From: Lacrimispora sphenoides JCM 1415
Lineage (GTDB): Bacteria; Bacillota; Clostridia; Lachnospirales; Lachnospiraceae
Length of the DNA: 64,000 nucleotides
Direction of reading: 5' to 3'
NCBI RefSeq assembly: GCF_900105615.1
Contig: NZ_LT630003.1
Location: forward strand, 5,024,001-5,088,000
Positions 55,987 through 64,000 of the stretch are shown in pieces. Position numbers and translations under genes: made by a program. A model generated the notes under the pieces. The model searched no databases, was not told where the DNA came from, and saw nothing but the letters and a program-made list of their open reading frames with translations. Every line of letters begins with the position of its first letter. The stretch's first letter is position 1.

Positions 55987-56496
55987 GTGAAACGTACAAT
56001 TTTTGATGCAAATCAGTTAGAATTAAACGACAGAGTAGTTGCTATCAAGCGCGTATCTAAAACCGTTAAGGGTGGACGTACCATGAGATTCTCTGCTTTA
56101 GTAGTCGTAGGTGATGGCAATGGCCACGTAGGTGCGGGTCTTGGCAAAGCCGGTGAAGTTCCAGAAGCAATCCGTAAAGGAAAAGAGGCTGCTGTTAAGA
56201 ATATGGTTGCTATTCCTATCGATGAGAACAACAGTATTCCTCATGACCTGATCGGAAAATTCGGAAGTGCATCTGTACTTCTTAAGAGAGCTAATGAAGG
56301 TACAGGAGTTATTGCAGGAGGTCCTGCACGTGCGGTTTTAGAACTTGCAGGTATTAAGAATATCCATTCTAAGTCCTTAGGTTCTAATAATAAGACCAAT
56401 GTAGTTTTAGCTACTATCGAGGGATTAACCCGTTTAAAAACTCCTGAGGAAGTTGCAAAGCTTCGCGGTAAATCTGTAGAAGAGATTTTAGGCTAA
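55987..56496 (+). CDS. rpsE: 30S ribosomal protein S5
   Basis: 169 residues acting in decoding fidelity. GTG start; GAGGAG site upstream. The N-terminal domain holds [37 protein letters not shown], with VKGGR in the usual spectinomycin-related loop. Confidence 0.97.
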   Translation: MKRTIFDANQLELNDRVVAIKRVSKTVKGGRTMRFSALVVVGDGNGHVGAGLGKAGEVPEAIRKGKEAAVKNMVAIPIDENNSIPHDLIGKFGSASVLLKRANEGTGVIAGGPARAVLELAGIKNIHSKSLGSNNKTNVVLATIEGLTRLKTPEEVAKLRGKSVEEILG

Positions 56497-56509
56497 GGAG
56501 GATATGAAA

Positions 56510-56692
56510 ATGGCAGATAAATTAAAAATCACATTGGTGAAATCCCCGATCGGCGCAGTTCCGAAGCATAAAGCAACCGTTGAAGCATTAGGCTTAAAGA
56601 AGCTTCATAAAACAGTTGAGATGCCGGATAATAACGCGGTTAGAGGTATGATCGCAAACGTGCGTCATTTAGTAAAAGTTGAAGAGATTTAA
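56510..56692 (+). CDS. rpmD: 50S ribosomal protein L30
   Basis: 60 residues of one alpha-beta domain. The start at 56510 ([15 protein letters not shown]) gives an 8-base spacing from AGGAGG; the ATG at 56504 would be only 2 bases away. Lies 13 bases after rpsE. Confidence 0.95.
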   Translation: MADKLKITLVKSPIGAVPKHKATVEALGLKKLHKTVEMPDNNAVRGMIANVRHLVKVEEI

Positions 56693-56718
56693 GAGAATAC
56701 AGTAAGGAGGTGCAAGCG

Positions 56719-57159
56719 ATGGATTTATCAAATTTACAGCCTGCGTTAGGTTCCAAACACAGCGACAACTTCAGAAGAGGCCGCGGTCATGGTTCAGGAA
56801 ACGGCAAGACAGCAGGTAAGGGTCATAAAGGACAGAAAGCACGTTCCGGTGCAACTAGACCAGGTTTTGAAGGTGGTCAGATGCCTTTATACAGACGTAT
56901 TCCTAAGAGAGGCTTTACCAATAGAAATACTAAAATTATTATCGGTATCAATGTAGGCGCTTTAGAGTGTTTTGACAATGGTACAGTTGTTACTGTTGAA
57001 ACTTTGTTAGAGAGCGGTATCGTTAAGAATCCGCGTGACGGTGTTAAGATCCTTGGAAATGGAGAATTAACCAAAAAGCTTACAGTAAAGGTAGATGCTT
57101 TCAGCGAAGGCGCAAAAACCAAAATCGAGGCTTTAGGTGGAACCTGCGAGGTGATCTAA
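56719..57159 (+). CDS. rplO: 50S ribosomal protein L15
   Basis: 146 residues with a glycine- and basic-rich N-terminal extension ([26 protein letters not shown]) that threads into 23S rRNA. The ATG at 56719 lies 8 bases after AGGAGG; the GTG at 56710 overlaps that site. secY begins one base after its stop. Confidence 0.96.
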   Translation: MDLSNLQPALGSKHSDNFRRGRGHGSGNGKTAGKGHKGQKARSGATRPGFEGGQMPLYRRIPKRGFTNRNTKIIIGINVGALECFDNGTVVTVETLLESGIVKNPRDGVKILGNGELTKKLTVKVDAFSEGAKTKIEALGGTCEVI

Positions 57160-57160
57160 T

Positions 57161-58483
57161 ATGTTAAAAACACTCCGTAATGCATTCAAGATCAAGGATG
57201 TAAGAAAGAAACTCATCTTTACATTCATGATGCTGGTGGTTACTAGAATCGGTTCTCAATTGCCGATTCCAGGAGTTGAAACAAGCTTTTTTAAAGATTT
57301 TTTTGCTCGGCAGAATAATGATGCGTTTGGTTTTTTCAACGCAATGACTGGTAGCTCTTTTACCAATATGTCCGTATTTGCCTTAAGCATTACCCCTTAC
57401 ATCACATCTTCCATCATCATGCAGCTTTTGACCATAGCGATTCCAAAGCTTGAGGAAATGCAGCGGGATGGGGAAGATGGCAGAAAGAAGATTGCAGAAT
57501 ACACCCGTTACGTAACAGTTGGTCTGGCTTTAATCGAGTCCATCGCTATGGCGATTGGATTCGGCGGCCAGGGGCTGTTAAGAGAATTTAATGTATTAAG
57601 TATTATTATTGCTGTTGCAACTATGACCGCAGGAAGTGCTCTTCTGATGTGGATCGGTGAGCGAATTACGGAGAAAGGTGTGGGAAATGGTATTTCCATT
57701 GTTTTGACCTTTAACATCATTTCCAGCTTTCCTTCGGATATGTCAACCTTATATACCAGATTCATGTCTGGGAAATCGGTTGCCGTAGCTGCAATTGCAG
57801 CCATTATTATCGTTGCTGTTATCGCAGCGATTGTAATATTTGTTGTTATCCTTCAGAATGGTGAGAGAAGAATTCCTGTACAGTATTCGAAAAAGATGCA
57901 GGGACGGAAGATGGTCGGCGGTCAAGCCACCAACATACCGTTAAAGGTGAATACAGCCGGCGTTATCCCGGTTATCTTCGCTTCCTCCATTATGTCGTTC
58001 CCGGTAGTGATTTCCCAGTTCTTTGGGGCCAATATTAACTACAACAGCATTGGAGGCCACATTTTATCGGCACTGAATTCTTCAAGCTGGTTTAAACCGG
58101 AAAGACCGTTATATACCATCGGTATGCTGGTCTATGTGGCTCTTATCATCGTGTTCGCTTATTTTTATACATCAATTACGTTTAACCCGCTTGAAGTTGC
58201 GAATAACATGAAAAAGTCCGGCGGCTTTATCCCGGGCATCCGTCCAGGTAAACCAACCAGTGATTATCTCAATTCCATTTTGAACTATATCGTATTTATA
58301 GGCGCATGCGGCTTGACGATCATCTGTATTATTCCGATCATGGTTTCCGGTTTATTTAATGTAAGCCGTTTATCCTTTGGAGGTACATCTTTAATCATCA
58401 TCGTCAGTGTAGTCTTAGAGACGTTGAAGGCGATTGAATCTCAGATGCTTGTGCGCTATTATAAAGGATTTTTAAACGATTAG
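57161..58483 (+). CDS. secY: Preprotein translocase subunit SecY
   Basis: A 440-residue membrane channel with ten spans, exporting the signal-peptide proteins seen elsewhere in this window. Landmarks are GSQLPIPGV near the N-terminus, the ALSITPYITSSIIMQLL plug/span region, GNGISI, and FIPGIRPGKPT in the cytoplasmic loop. Start immediately after rplO, so probably coupled. Confidence 0.97.
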   Translation: MLKTLRNAFKIKDVRKKLIFTFMMLVVTRIGSQLPIPGVETSFFKDFFARQNNDAFGFFNAMTGSSFTNMSVFALSITPYITSSIIMQLLTIAIPKLEEMQRDGEDGRKKIAEYTRYVTVGLALIESIAMAIGFGGQGLLREFNVLSIIIAVATMTAGSALLMWIGERITEKGVGNGISIVLTFNIISSFPSDMSTLYTRFMSGKSVAVAAIAAIIIVAVIAAIVIFVVILQNGERRIPVQYSKKMQGRKMVGGQATNIPLKVNTAGVIPVIFASSIMSFPVVISQFFGANINYNSIGGHILSALNSSSWFKPERPLYTIGMLVYVALIIVFAYFYTSITFNPLEVANNMKKSGGFIPGIRPGKPTSDYLNSILNYIVFIGACGLTIICIIPIMVSGLFNVSRLSFGGTSLIIIVSVVLETLKAIESQMLVRYYKGFLND

Positions 58484-58568
58484 AGGACAAACCAAGAGAA
58501 ACACGCACGGCGTGTTTTTCTTGGAATTTGTGTTATTTAACCTTAAGGAAGCAAGGGAGGGACTGTTT

Positions 58569-59213
58569 ATGAGAATTATCATGTTAGGTGCTCCTGGTGC
58601 CGGCAAAGGTACCCAGGCAAAAAAAATTGCTGAAAAGTATCAGATTCCCCATATTTCTACTGGAGATATTTTCCGCTCCAATATTAAAGAGGGAACAGAG
58701 TTAGGCAGGAAGGCAAAGGAATACATGGATCAGGGCGCTCTTGTGCCGGATGAACTGACCATTGGCATGCTGATGGACCGTATTCAATGTGATGATTGTG
58801 AAAACGGATACGTGCTGGATGGTTTTCCAAGAACCATTCCCCAGGCGGAAAGCCTTAAAAAGGCGCTTTCTGATATGGGACAGAAGATTGACTTTGCGAT
58901 TAATGTGGATGTACCGGATGAGATAATTATAGACAGAATGGCAGGCCGTCGTGCTTGCATTGCCTGCGGAGCTACATATCATATTGTGTATAATCCAAGC
59001 AGGGTTCCCGATGTATGCGACGTGTGTGGAGCAGGGCTTGTTTTGCGGGATGACGATAAGCCGGAAACCGTTAAAAAGCGTTTGTCGGTCTACCATGATC
59101 AGACAAAGCCTCTGATCGAATATTATAAGGAAGCTGGTGTGCTGGTGAATATTGATGGAACACAGGAATTAAACAAGGTGTTCTCGGACATCGCTGACCT
59201 ATTAGGAGCATAG
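58569..59213 (+). CDS. adk: Adenylate kinase
   Basis: A 214-residue enzyme interconverting ATP, AMP and ADP. P-loop GAPGAGKGT (7-15), DGFPRT in the AMP site, and a zinc-binding LID with Cys130, Cys133, Cys150 and Cys153, the Gram-positive type. The ATG at 58569 follows GGGAGGG; an upstream in-frame ATG at 58512 has no site. Confidence 0.96.
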   Translation: MRIIMLGAPGAGKGTQAKKIAEKYQIPHISTGDIFRSNIKEGTELGRKAKEYMDQGALVPDELTIGMLMDRIQCDDCENGYVLDGFPRTIPQAESLKKALSDMGQKIDFAINVDVPDEIIIDRMAGRRACIACGATYHIVYNPSRVPDVCDVCGAGLVLRDDDKPETVKKRLSVYHDQTKPLIEYYKEAGVLVNIDGTQELNKVFSDIADLLGA

Positions 59214-59216
59214 TTT

Positions 59217-59981
59217 ATGTCAGTTACGATTAAATCTGCAAGAGAGATAGAACTTATGAGAGAGGCAGGAAGGATTCTTAGTAAAACTCACGAAGAGCTT
59301 TCAAAAGCCTTGAAGCCGGGAATGACAACCTGGGATATTGATCATCTGGGAGAAGAAATCATAAGGAGCTACGGCTGTCAGCCCTCTTTCCTGAACTATA
59401 ACGGATATCCTGCCTCCATCTGCGTTTCTGTAAATGATGAAGTGGTTCATGGGATTCCAAGCAAGAAACGGATTTTAATGGAGGGCGATATCGTAAGCCT
59501 GGATGCTGGGGTTATTTACAAAGGATATCATTCCGATGCGGCAAGGACTTACGGAATCGGGGAGATCACTCCTTTCGCAGGGCAGCTCATAGAAGTGACA
59601 AGACAATGTTTCTTTGAAGGGATTAAATTTGCAAAATCTGGCAATCATCTGAATGATATATCTGCTGCAATCCAAATCTATGCAGAAAAATTTGGATTTG
59701 GAGTTGTACGGGATCTGGTAGGCCATGGAATCGGTACACATCTCCATGAGGAGCCGGAGGTGCCGAACTTTGCACAGAAAAGACGGGGAATCAAATTAAA
59801 GCCGGGAATGACCCTGGCCATCGAACCCATGATCAATGGGGGAACACCGGAGGTCGTATGGCTTGATGATGACTGGACCGTAGTAACAGAGGATGGCAGC
59901 CTTTCCGCTCATTATGAAAATACCGTGCTGATTACAGAAGGTGAACCAGAGATTCTTAGCCTGGTTTCCTGTGACCGCTGA
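59217..59981 (+). CDS. map: Methionine aminopeptidase, type I
   Basis: A 254-residue dinuclear metalloprotease removing initiator Met. Ligands Asp96, Asp107, His170, Glu203 and Glu234 are in place, and His79 lies in the S1 region. No N-terminal zinc finger. The ATG is 3 bases after the adk stop, with TTAGGAG inside adk. Confidence 0.96.
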   Translation: MSVTIKSAREIELMREAGRILSKTHEELSKALKPGMTTWDIDHLGEEIIRSYGCQPSFLNYNGYPASICVSVNDEVVHGIPSKKRILMEGDIVSLDAGVIYKGYHSDAARTYGIGEITPFAGQLIEVTRQCFFEGIKFAKSGNHLNDISAAIQIYAEKFGFGVVRDLVGHGIGTHLHEEPEVPNFAQKRRGIKLKPGMTLAIEPMINGGTPEVVWLDDDWTVVTEDGSLSAHYENTVLITEGEPEILSLVSCDR

Positions 59982-59991
59982 GGAAATGCCC

Positions 59992-60273
59992 ATGGAATTA
60001 ACTACCGGAGCATTCGTAAAGTCTGCGGCAGGTCACGATAAAGGCGGTTATTTCTTCATATTGCGGGAGGAAGGCGAATATATATATCTGGTGGACGGAA
60101 AAAGCAGACGTTTAAACTGCCCGAAGAAGAAAAAGAAAAAGCATGTGGAAGCCCTTTTATGGGAGAAACATTCACCCGGAATAAAGATCCGGGAAAATAA
60201 ATTAGTCACCGATGAAGAAATCAAACATTTCATCAGATGTTTCAAAAGAGAAGAACAGGTTGTTAGGAGGTAA
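59992..60273 (+). CDS. KOW-domain RNA-binding protein, L14e/L27e-like
   Basis: 93 residues from the ATG at 59992 (GAGGA lies about 7 bases upstream; an ATG at 59986 is too close to it). [21 protein letters not shown] is a KOW-type beta motif followed by a basic patch of six lysines near residue 45. Such genes sit between map and infA in many Clostridia and resemble archaeal/eukaryal L14e-type proteins. A ribosome- or RNA-binding role is inferred; no function is proven to my knowledge. Confidence 0.8.
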   Translation: MELTTGAFVKSAAGHDKGGYFFILREEGEYIYLVDGKSRRLNCPKKKKKKHVEALLWEKHSPGIKIRENKLVTDEEIKHFIRCFKREEQVVRR

Positions 60274-60278
60274 GCTTT

Positions 60279-60497
60279 ATGTCAAAAGCAGATGTTATTG
60301 AAATTGAAGGAACCGTTGTGGAGAAGCTTCCCAACGCCATGTTCCAGGTAGAACTGGAGAATGGCCATCAGGTACTTGCTCACATCAGCGGAAAACTTCG
60401 CATGAACTACATTCGTATTTTACCGGGAGATAAAGTAACCATTGAGATGTCCCCTTATGATTTAAGCAAGGGAAGGATCATCTGGAGAGACAAATAA
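60279..60497 (+). CDS. infA: Translation initiation factor IF-1
   Basis: A 72-residue OB-fold protein occupying the A site during initiation. [28 protein letters not shown] and [23 protein letters not shown] are canonical. It follows the KOW gene by 5 bases. Confidence 0.98.
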   Translation: MSKADVIEIEGTVVEKLPNAMFQVELENGHQVLAHISGKLRMNYIRILPGDKVTIEMSPYDLSKGRIIWRDK

Positions 60498-60579
60498 GGC
60501 GCTGTTTTATTAAACATTGCCTGTTATCCTAGTGCGACACACCAGGGTAAAGGGTTAATAAATATATAGGAAAAAGTGC
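60498..60579 (+). other. infA-rpmJ spacer, upstream part
   Basis: TTATCCT (60524-60530) can pair with AGGGTAA (60544-60550) around a 13-base loop, a weak hairpin without a T-run. No other signal is seen before the promoter at 60580. Confidence 0.4.
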
Positions 60580-60608
60580 TTGCATTTTAAAATAAACAGT
60601 GTTATAAT
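60580..60608 (+). promoter_or_regulatory. Internal promoter before rpmJ (alpha operon)
   Basis: TTGCAT (60580-60585), 17-base spacer, TATAAT (60603-60608), 235 bases before rpmJ. It lets rpmJ-rpsM-rpsK-rpsD-rpoA-rplQ be transcribed apart from the S10-spc genes. Confidence 0.85.
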
Positions 60609-60611
60609 GCT

Positions 60612-60836
60612 ATAGCGACTTTGTTGAAATACTGGGTGTATTATGCCCTTATGGGCAGCACTGGTTTTACGATAAAACACACTGCGGGTATACTCAGAAG
60701 GCTCTTTCCAAAAAGAGCTCCATCGCCACCAGGCTCGTAACAGAGCCGGCCGGGTGCGGGGGAGCGCTTTCGCGCGGAAACGTCTTTTAATAGACGGCAA
60801 GTGCTTCATGTGAAAGGGCGCATAACGGAAAGGAGA
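60612..60836 (+). ncRNA. Structured leader of the alpha operon
   Basis: About 225 non-coding bases with consecutive hairpins: GCTCTTT/AAAGAGC (60701-60718), GGCTC-GTAACA-GAGCC (60732-60747), GCGC-TTTC-GCGC (60764-60775) and CGTCT-TTTAAT-AGACG (60781-60796). None has a T-run, so this is a leader fold, possibly for autoregulation by a ribosomal protein; which one is unknown. Confidence 0.5.
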
Positions 60837-60842
60837 ATTGCT

Positions 60843-60956
60843 GTGAAGGTTAGATCATCAGTCAAACCGATTTGCGAAAAATGCAAAATCATTAAGAGAA
60901 AAGGCAGTATCAGAGTAATCTGTGAAAATCCTAAGCATAAGCAGAGACAAGGTTAA
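60843..60956 (+). CDS. rpmJ: 50S ribosomal protein L36
   Basis: 37 residues, starting at GTG behind AAAGGAG ([15 protein letters not shown]). The zinc-binding set is Cys12, Cys15, Cys28 and His33, so this is the zinc form. First gene after the internal promoter; rpsM follows after 27 bases. Confidence 0.95.
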   Translation: MKVRSSVKPICEKCKIIKRKGSIRVICENPKHKQRQG

Positions 60957-60983
60957 AAAAATTAATGGAGGTGTAATACACAA

Positions 60984-61352
60984 ATGGCTCGTATTTCAGG
61001 TGTTGATTTACCAAGAGAAAAACGTGTTGAGATCGGCTTGACCTATATCTACGGTATCGGCAGAACAAGTTCAAACCGCATCCTGACAGAGGCTGGCGTT
61101 AGTCCTGATACTCGTGTTAAGGACTTAACAGACGACGAAGTAAAGAGAATTTCATCAGTAATTACTGATTCTCAGATTGTTGAAGGTGATTTACGTAGAG
61201 AGATCGCTATGAACATCAAGAGACTTCAGGAAATCGGATGCTACCGTGGAATCCGTCATAGAAAGAGCCTGCCAGTTCGTGGTCAGAAGACAAAGACCAA
61301 CGCAAGAACTCGTAAGGGTCCTAGAAAGACTGTAGCAAACAAGAAGAAATAA
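60984..61352 (+). CDS. rpsM: 30S ribosomal protein S13
   Basis: 122 residues in the head, touching P-site tRNA through its basic tail ([18 protein letters not shown]). [26 protein letters not shown] and [16 protein letters not shown] are conserved. ATGGAGGTG site. A 141-base spacer separates it from rpsK with no clear structure. Confidence 0.97.
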   Translation: MARISGVDLPREKRVEIGLTYIYGIGRTSSNRILTEAGVSPDTRVKDLTDDEVKRISSVITDSQIVEGDLRREIAMNIKRLQEIGCYRGIRHRKSLPVRGQKTKTNARTRKGPRKTVANKKK

Positions 61353-61493
61353 GCATTGAACATCTAGTGGGTTATCTCACAAGATCAGTGTGAAAGAACT
61401 TCATTATCCAACAACAGCGAATCACGTTACATGTTTTAAAAACAGGAATAACAGGATTCAGATGCAAGTAAAAAGAAAGTAGGTTAGTTTAAA

Positions 61494-61895
61494 ATGGCTA
61501 AAAAAGTGTCCACTACTAAAAAAGTGACAAAAAAGCGCGTAAAGAAAAACGTTGAACGCGGACAAGCACATATCCAGTCATCTTTTAATAACACGATCGT
61601 GACATTAACAGATACACAGGGTAATGCATTATCCTGGGCAAGTGCTGGTGGTCTTGGCTTCAGAGGTTCAAGGAAATCTACTCCATATGCAGCTCAGATG
61701 GCGGCAGAAACTGCTACTAAGGCAGCTCTTATACATGGTTTAAAATCAGTAGACGTTATGGTAAAAGGTCCTGGTTCCGGCCGTGAAGCAGCTATTCGCG
61801 CACTTCAGGCATGCGGATTAGAGGTAACCAGCATTAAGGATGTAACCCCGGTTCCACATAACGGTTGTCGTCCACCAAAACGTAGAAGAGTCTAA
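61494..61895 (+). CDS. rpsK: 30S ribosomal protein S11
   Basis: 133 residues on the platform near the E site. [39 protein letters not shown] and the C-terminal [15 protein letters not shown] are diagnostic. The ribosome-binding site is weak (AAAGTAGG). Confidence 0.97.
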   Translation: MAKKVSTTKKVTKKRVKKNVERGQAHIQSSFNNTIVTLTDTQGNALSWASAGGLGFRGSRKSTPYAAQMAAETATKAALIHGLKSVDVMVKGPGSGREAAIRALQACGLEVTSIKDVTPVPHNGCRPPKRRRV

Positions 61896-61911
61896 TTAGG
61901 AGGTAATTACA

Positions 61912-62505
61912 GTGGCAGTTGATAGAGTTCCTGTTCTTAAAAGATGTAGATCCCTTGGTCTTGATCCAATCTATTTAGGAATAGATAAAAAATCAAACAG
62001 AGAATTAAAAAGAGCTAACAGAAAGATGAGTGAGTACGGCATTCAGCTTAGAGAAAAGCAGAAAGCCAAATTCATCTACGGAGTTCTTGAGAAACCTTTC
62101 CGTAACTACTATGCTAAGGCTTCCAGAATGAATGGTCTTGTGGGTGAAAACCTGATGATCCTTCTTGAGAGAAGACTTGACAATGTAGTATTCCGTATGG
62201 GATTCGGAAGAACAAGAAGAGAGACCAGACAGATGGTTGACCACAAGAGCATTCTTGTAAACGGCAAATGCGTAAACATTCCTTCTTATTTAATTAAGGC
62301 TGGAGATGTGATCGAAGTTAAAGAGAAATGCAAAGCCAATGCAAGATTCAAAAGTGTTCAGGAATCAACCGCAGGACGTATGGTTCCGGCATGGCTTGAT
62401 GTTGACCATGAGAATTTACGTGGTACTGTAAAAGAGTTTCCAACAAGAGATGAGATTGATGTTCCGGTGAATGAAATGCTTATCGTCGAGTTGTACTCCA
62501 AATAA
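61912..62505 (+). CDS. rpsD: 30S ribosomal protein S4
   Basis: A 197-residue primary 16S binder. GTG start after TAGGAGG. The N-terminus lacks the four-Cys zinc knuckle found in some S4 proteins. The S4 domain (LERRLDNVVFRMGFGRTRRETRQMVDHKSILVNG) is intact. In other bacteria S4 autoregulates its operon. rpoA follows behind a stem-loop. Confidence 0.96.
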   Translation: MAVDRVPVLKRCRSLGLDPIYLGIDKKSNRELKRANRKMSEYGIQLREKQKAKFIYGVLEKPFRNYYAKASRMNGLVGENLMILLERRLDNVVFRMGFGRTRRETRQMVDHKSILVNGKCVNIPSYLIKAGDVIEVKEKCKANARFKSVQESTAGRMVPAWLDVDHENLRGTVKEFPTRDEIDVPVNEMLIVELYSK

Positions 62506-62535
62506 TTGAAAGTCTGTTGATTGAAGCCGGCTTTC

Positions 62536-62557
62536 GCCCAGGGGCTACCCCCTGGGC
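62536..62557 (+). other. Stem-loop between rpsD and rpoA
   Basis: GCCCAGGGG (62536-62544) pairs perfectly with CCCCTGGGC (62549-62557) around a 4-base loop. No T-run follows (AAGGTTTGAG), so it is more likely a processing or stability element separating S4 from RpoA levels. Confidence 0.65.
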
Positions 62558-62610
62558 AAGGTTTGAGTATAAGACCCTCGATACAAAATACCCAAAAGGA
62601 GGGGCTATTA

Positions 62611-63579
62611 GTGTTCGATTTTGAAAAACCAAACATTGAGATTGCTGAAATCTCAGAAGACAAGAAATATGGCAAATTTGTAGTTGAACCGCTTGAAAGA
62701 GGTTATGGCACGACTTTAGGAAATTCCTTGAGAAGAATCATGCTTTCTTCCTTACCGGGCGCTGCAGTCAGTCAGGTAAAAATCGACGGCGTTTTGCATG
62801 AATTCAGTTCTATTCCAGGAGTTAAGGAAGATGTGACTGAAATCATCATGAACATCAAGAGCTTATCTATTAAGAATAATAGCGATACCAACGAAGCTAA
62901 GGTTGCATACATTGAGTTTGAAGGCGAAGGCGTTATTACGGCTGCGGACATTCAGGCGGATCCGGATATTGAGATCATGAATCCGGAACAGATCATTGCA
63001 ACTCTCAGCGGCGGCACGGACAGCAAGTTCTATATGGAACTTACTATCACCAAGGGCCGTGGCTATGTAAGCGCAGACAAGAATAAGAGTGAAGATTTAC
63101 CGATTGGCGTGATTGCCGTTGATTCTATCTATACACCAGTCGAGCGCGTCAACATGACGGTAGAAAACACCCGAGTAGGTCAGGTTACCGATTATGATAA
63201 GCTGACATTAGATGTTTTTACAAACGGTACTTCGGCACCGGATGAAGCGGTCAGCCTTGCCGCTAAGGTGCTCAGCGAGCACTTAAACCTGTTCATTGAT
63301 TTATCTGAGAACGCCAAGACTGCAGAAGTTATGGTGGAAAAAGAGGATAATGAAAAGGAAAAGGTTCTGGAAATGAACATTGATGAACTGGAGCTTTCCG
63401 TCCGTTCATACAACTGTCTGAAGAGGGCCGGCATCAATACAGTAGAAGAACTGTGCAACCGTACCTCTGAGGATATGATGAAGGTTCGTAACCTGGGCCG
63501 CAAGTCTTTAGAAGAAGTGTTGGCCAAATTAAAAGAGTTAGGCTTGCAGCTTAACCCAAGCGATGATGCCAGTGTATAA
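62611..63579 (+). CDS. rpoA: DNA-directed RNA polymerase subunit alpha
   Basis: A 322-residue assembly platform of RNA polymerase. The N-terminal domain has [25 protein letters not shown], and the C-terminal domain (about 245-310) has [22 protein letters not shown] and the promoter-contact helix [13 protein letters not shown]. The GTG at 62611 sits 7 bases after AGGAGGGG; the upstream ATG at 62521 would run through the stem-loop. Confidence 0.97.
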   Translation: MFDFEKPNIEIAEISEDKKYGKFVVEPLERGYGTTLGNSLRRIMLSSLPGAAVSQVKIDGVLHEFSSIPGVKEDVTEIIMNIKSLSIKNNSDTNEAKVAYIEFEGEGVITAADIQADPDIEIMNPEQIIATLSGGTDSKFYMELTITKGRGYVSADKNKSEDLPIGVIAVDSIYTPVERVNMTVENTRVGQVTDYDKLTLDVFTNGTSAPDEAVSLAAKVLSEHLNLFIDLSENAKTAEVMVEKEDNEKEKVLEMNIDELELSVRSYNCLKRAGINTVEELCNRTSEDMMKVRNLGRKSLEEVLAKLKELGLQLNPSDDASV

Positions 63580-63677
63580 CTGGACCGCTTGAAGCAGGTA
63601 ATTTATGGAGATTAAGCGCCGGTACAGTAAGTCCGAAGAAGCATGTACCTGTGTTCCACAAATGGAGGATTATTAAA

Positions 63678-64000
63678 ATGGCAGGATATAGAAAGCTGGG
63701 AAAAACTTCCAGCCAGAGAAAAGCATTAATCAGAAGCCAGGTAACTGCATTATTATATAATGGCAAAATCGTGACAACAGAGGCAAGAGCAAAAGAAATC
63801 CGCAAGGTGGCTGAAGGCCTCATCGCTTTAGCGGTAAAAGAGAAAGACAACTTTGAGACTGTTAAGGTTACCGCAAAGGTTGCACGTAAAGATAAAGACG
63901 GCAAGAGAGTAAAAGAAGTTGTTAACGGCAAGAAAGTTACCGTTTACGATGAAGTAGAGAAAGAGATCAAGAAAGACCTTCCTTCCAGACTTCACGCAAG
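63678..64000 (+). CDS. rplQ: 50S ribosomal protein L17 (3' end cut by window)
   Basis: 107 codons are visible. [42 protein letters not shown] is the standard L17 start. After about residue 50 there is an extended Lys-rich insertion ([21 protein letters not shown]...) before the DLPSRLHA segment where short L17 proteins continue, a Clostridia-type long form. ATGGAGG site, 98 bases after rpoA. Confidence 0.95.
   Translation, partial: MAGYRKLGKTSSQRKALIRSQVTALLYNGKIVTTEARAKEIRKVAEGLIALAVKEKDNFETVKVTAKVARKDKDGKRVKEVVNGKKVTVYDEVEKEIKKDLPSRLHA

Noticed and set aside
1..64000. CRISPR array, rRNA or tRNA genes
   Set aside because: No regularly spaced repeats and no cloverleaf or rRNA-like sequence were seen on either strand.

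Overview
The window is a chromosomal core segment of a low-to-mid GC anaerobic Firmicute. It is most likely a Lachnospiraceae member of the Clostridium saccharolyticum/Lacrimispora type. I infer this from gene order, Clostridia-style ribosomal proteins with Zn-ribbon S14, consensus SigA promoters, AGGAGG ribosome-binding sites, secreted cell-wall-binding-repeat proteins, a KOW protein beside infA, and an anaerobic glycyl-radical enzyme. The genus is inference, not proof.

Layout. (1) 1-8.4 kb: the 3' part of murI with a DUF1934 gene. Then, on the minus strand, an AAA/ABC-type ATPase with altered catalytic motifs and two tandem tyrosine recombinases. These are divergent from a secreted cell-wall-binding-repeat protein. 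A sodA-dps oxidative-stress pair and a small membrane protein follow, also on the minus strand. (2) 8.46-21.0 kb: rpoB-rpoC from their own promoter, then rpsL-rpsG-fusA and tuf (the str cluster). (3) 21.4-31.5 kb: a long nucleoside locus. It holds the poorly characterised glycyl radical enzyme YjjI and its activase YjjW, a BmpA/Nup-type nucleoside ABC importer, a Crp/Fnr-family regulator, uridine phosphorylase, purine nucleoside phosphorylase and cytidine deaminase. (4) 31.5-47.2 kb: an IS200-type element followed by a strikingly structured non-coding tail, a HIT protein, an LtaS-like phosphotransferase and a secreted DUF5722 glycosidase-like protein. Next come the murR-murQ-murP-mupG operon for MurNAc-GlcNAc recycling, a secreted subtilase, an acyltransferase, an RlmI-like methyltransferase, a tiny Cys-rich repeat protein and a second cell-wall-binding-repeat protein. 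(5) 47.3-64 kb: the complete S10-spc-alpha ribosomal superoperon from rpsJ to rplQ (cut by the window end), including secY, adk, map, a KOW protein, infA, rpmJ and rpoA.

How it works together. The outer thirds are the transcription/translation core. The roughly 26 kb between tuf and rpsJ is a catabolic and cell-envelope block. It takes up and cleaves nucleosides, recycles peptidoglycan sugars and decorates the surface. The main unexplained items are YjjI inside a nucleoside-salvage operon, the structured RNA tail behind a TnpB-less IS200-type transposase, the recombinase/ATPase/surface-protein cluster with shared repeats between divergent promoters, and the Cys-rich mini-protein. I saw no CRISPR array, tRNA or rRNA gene.
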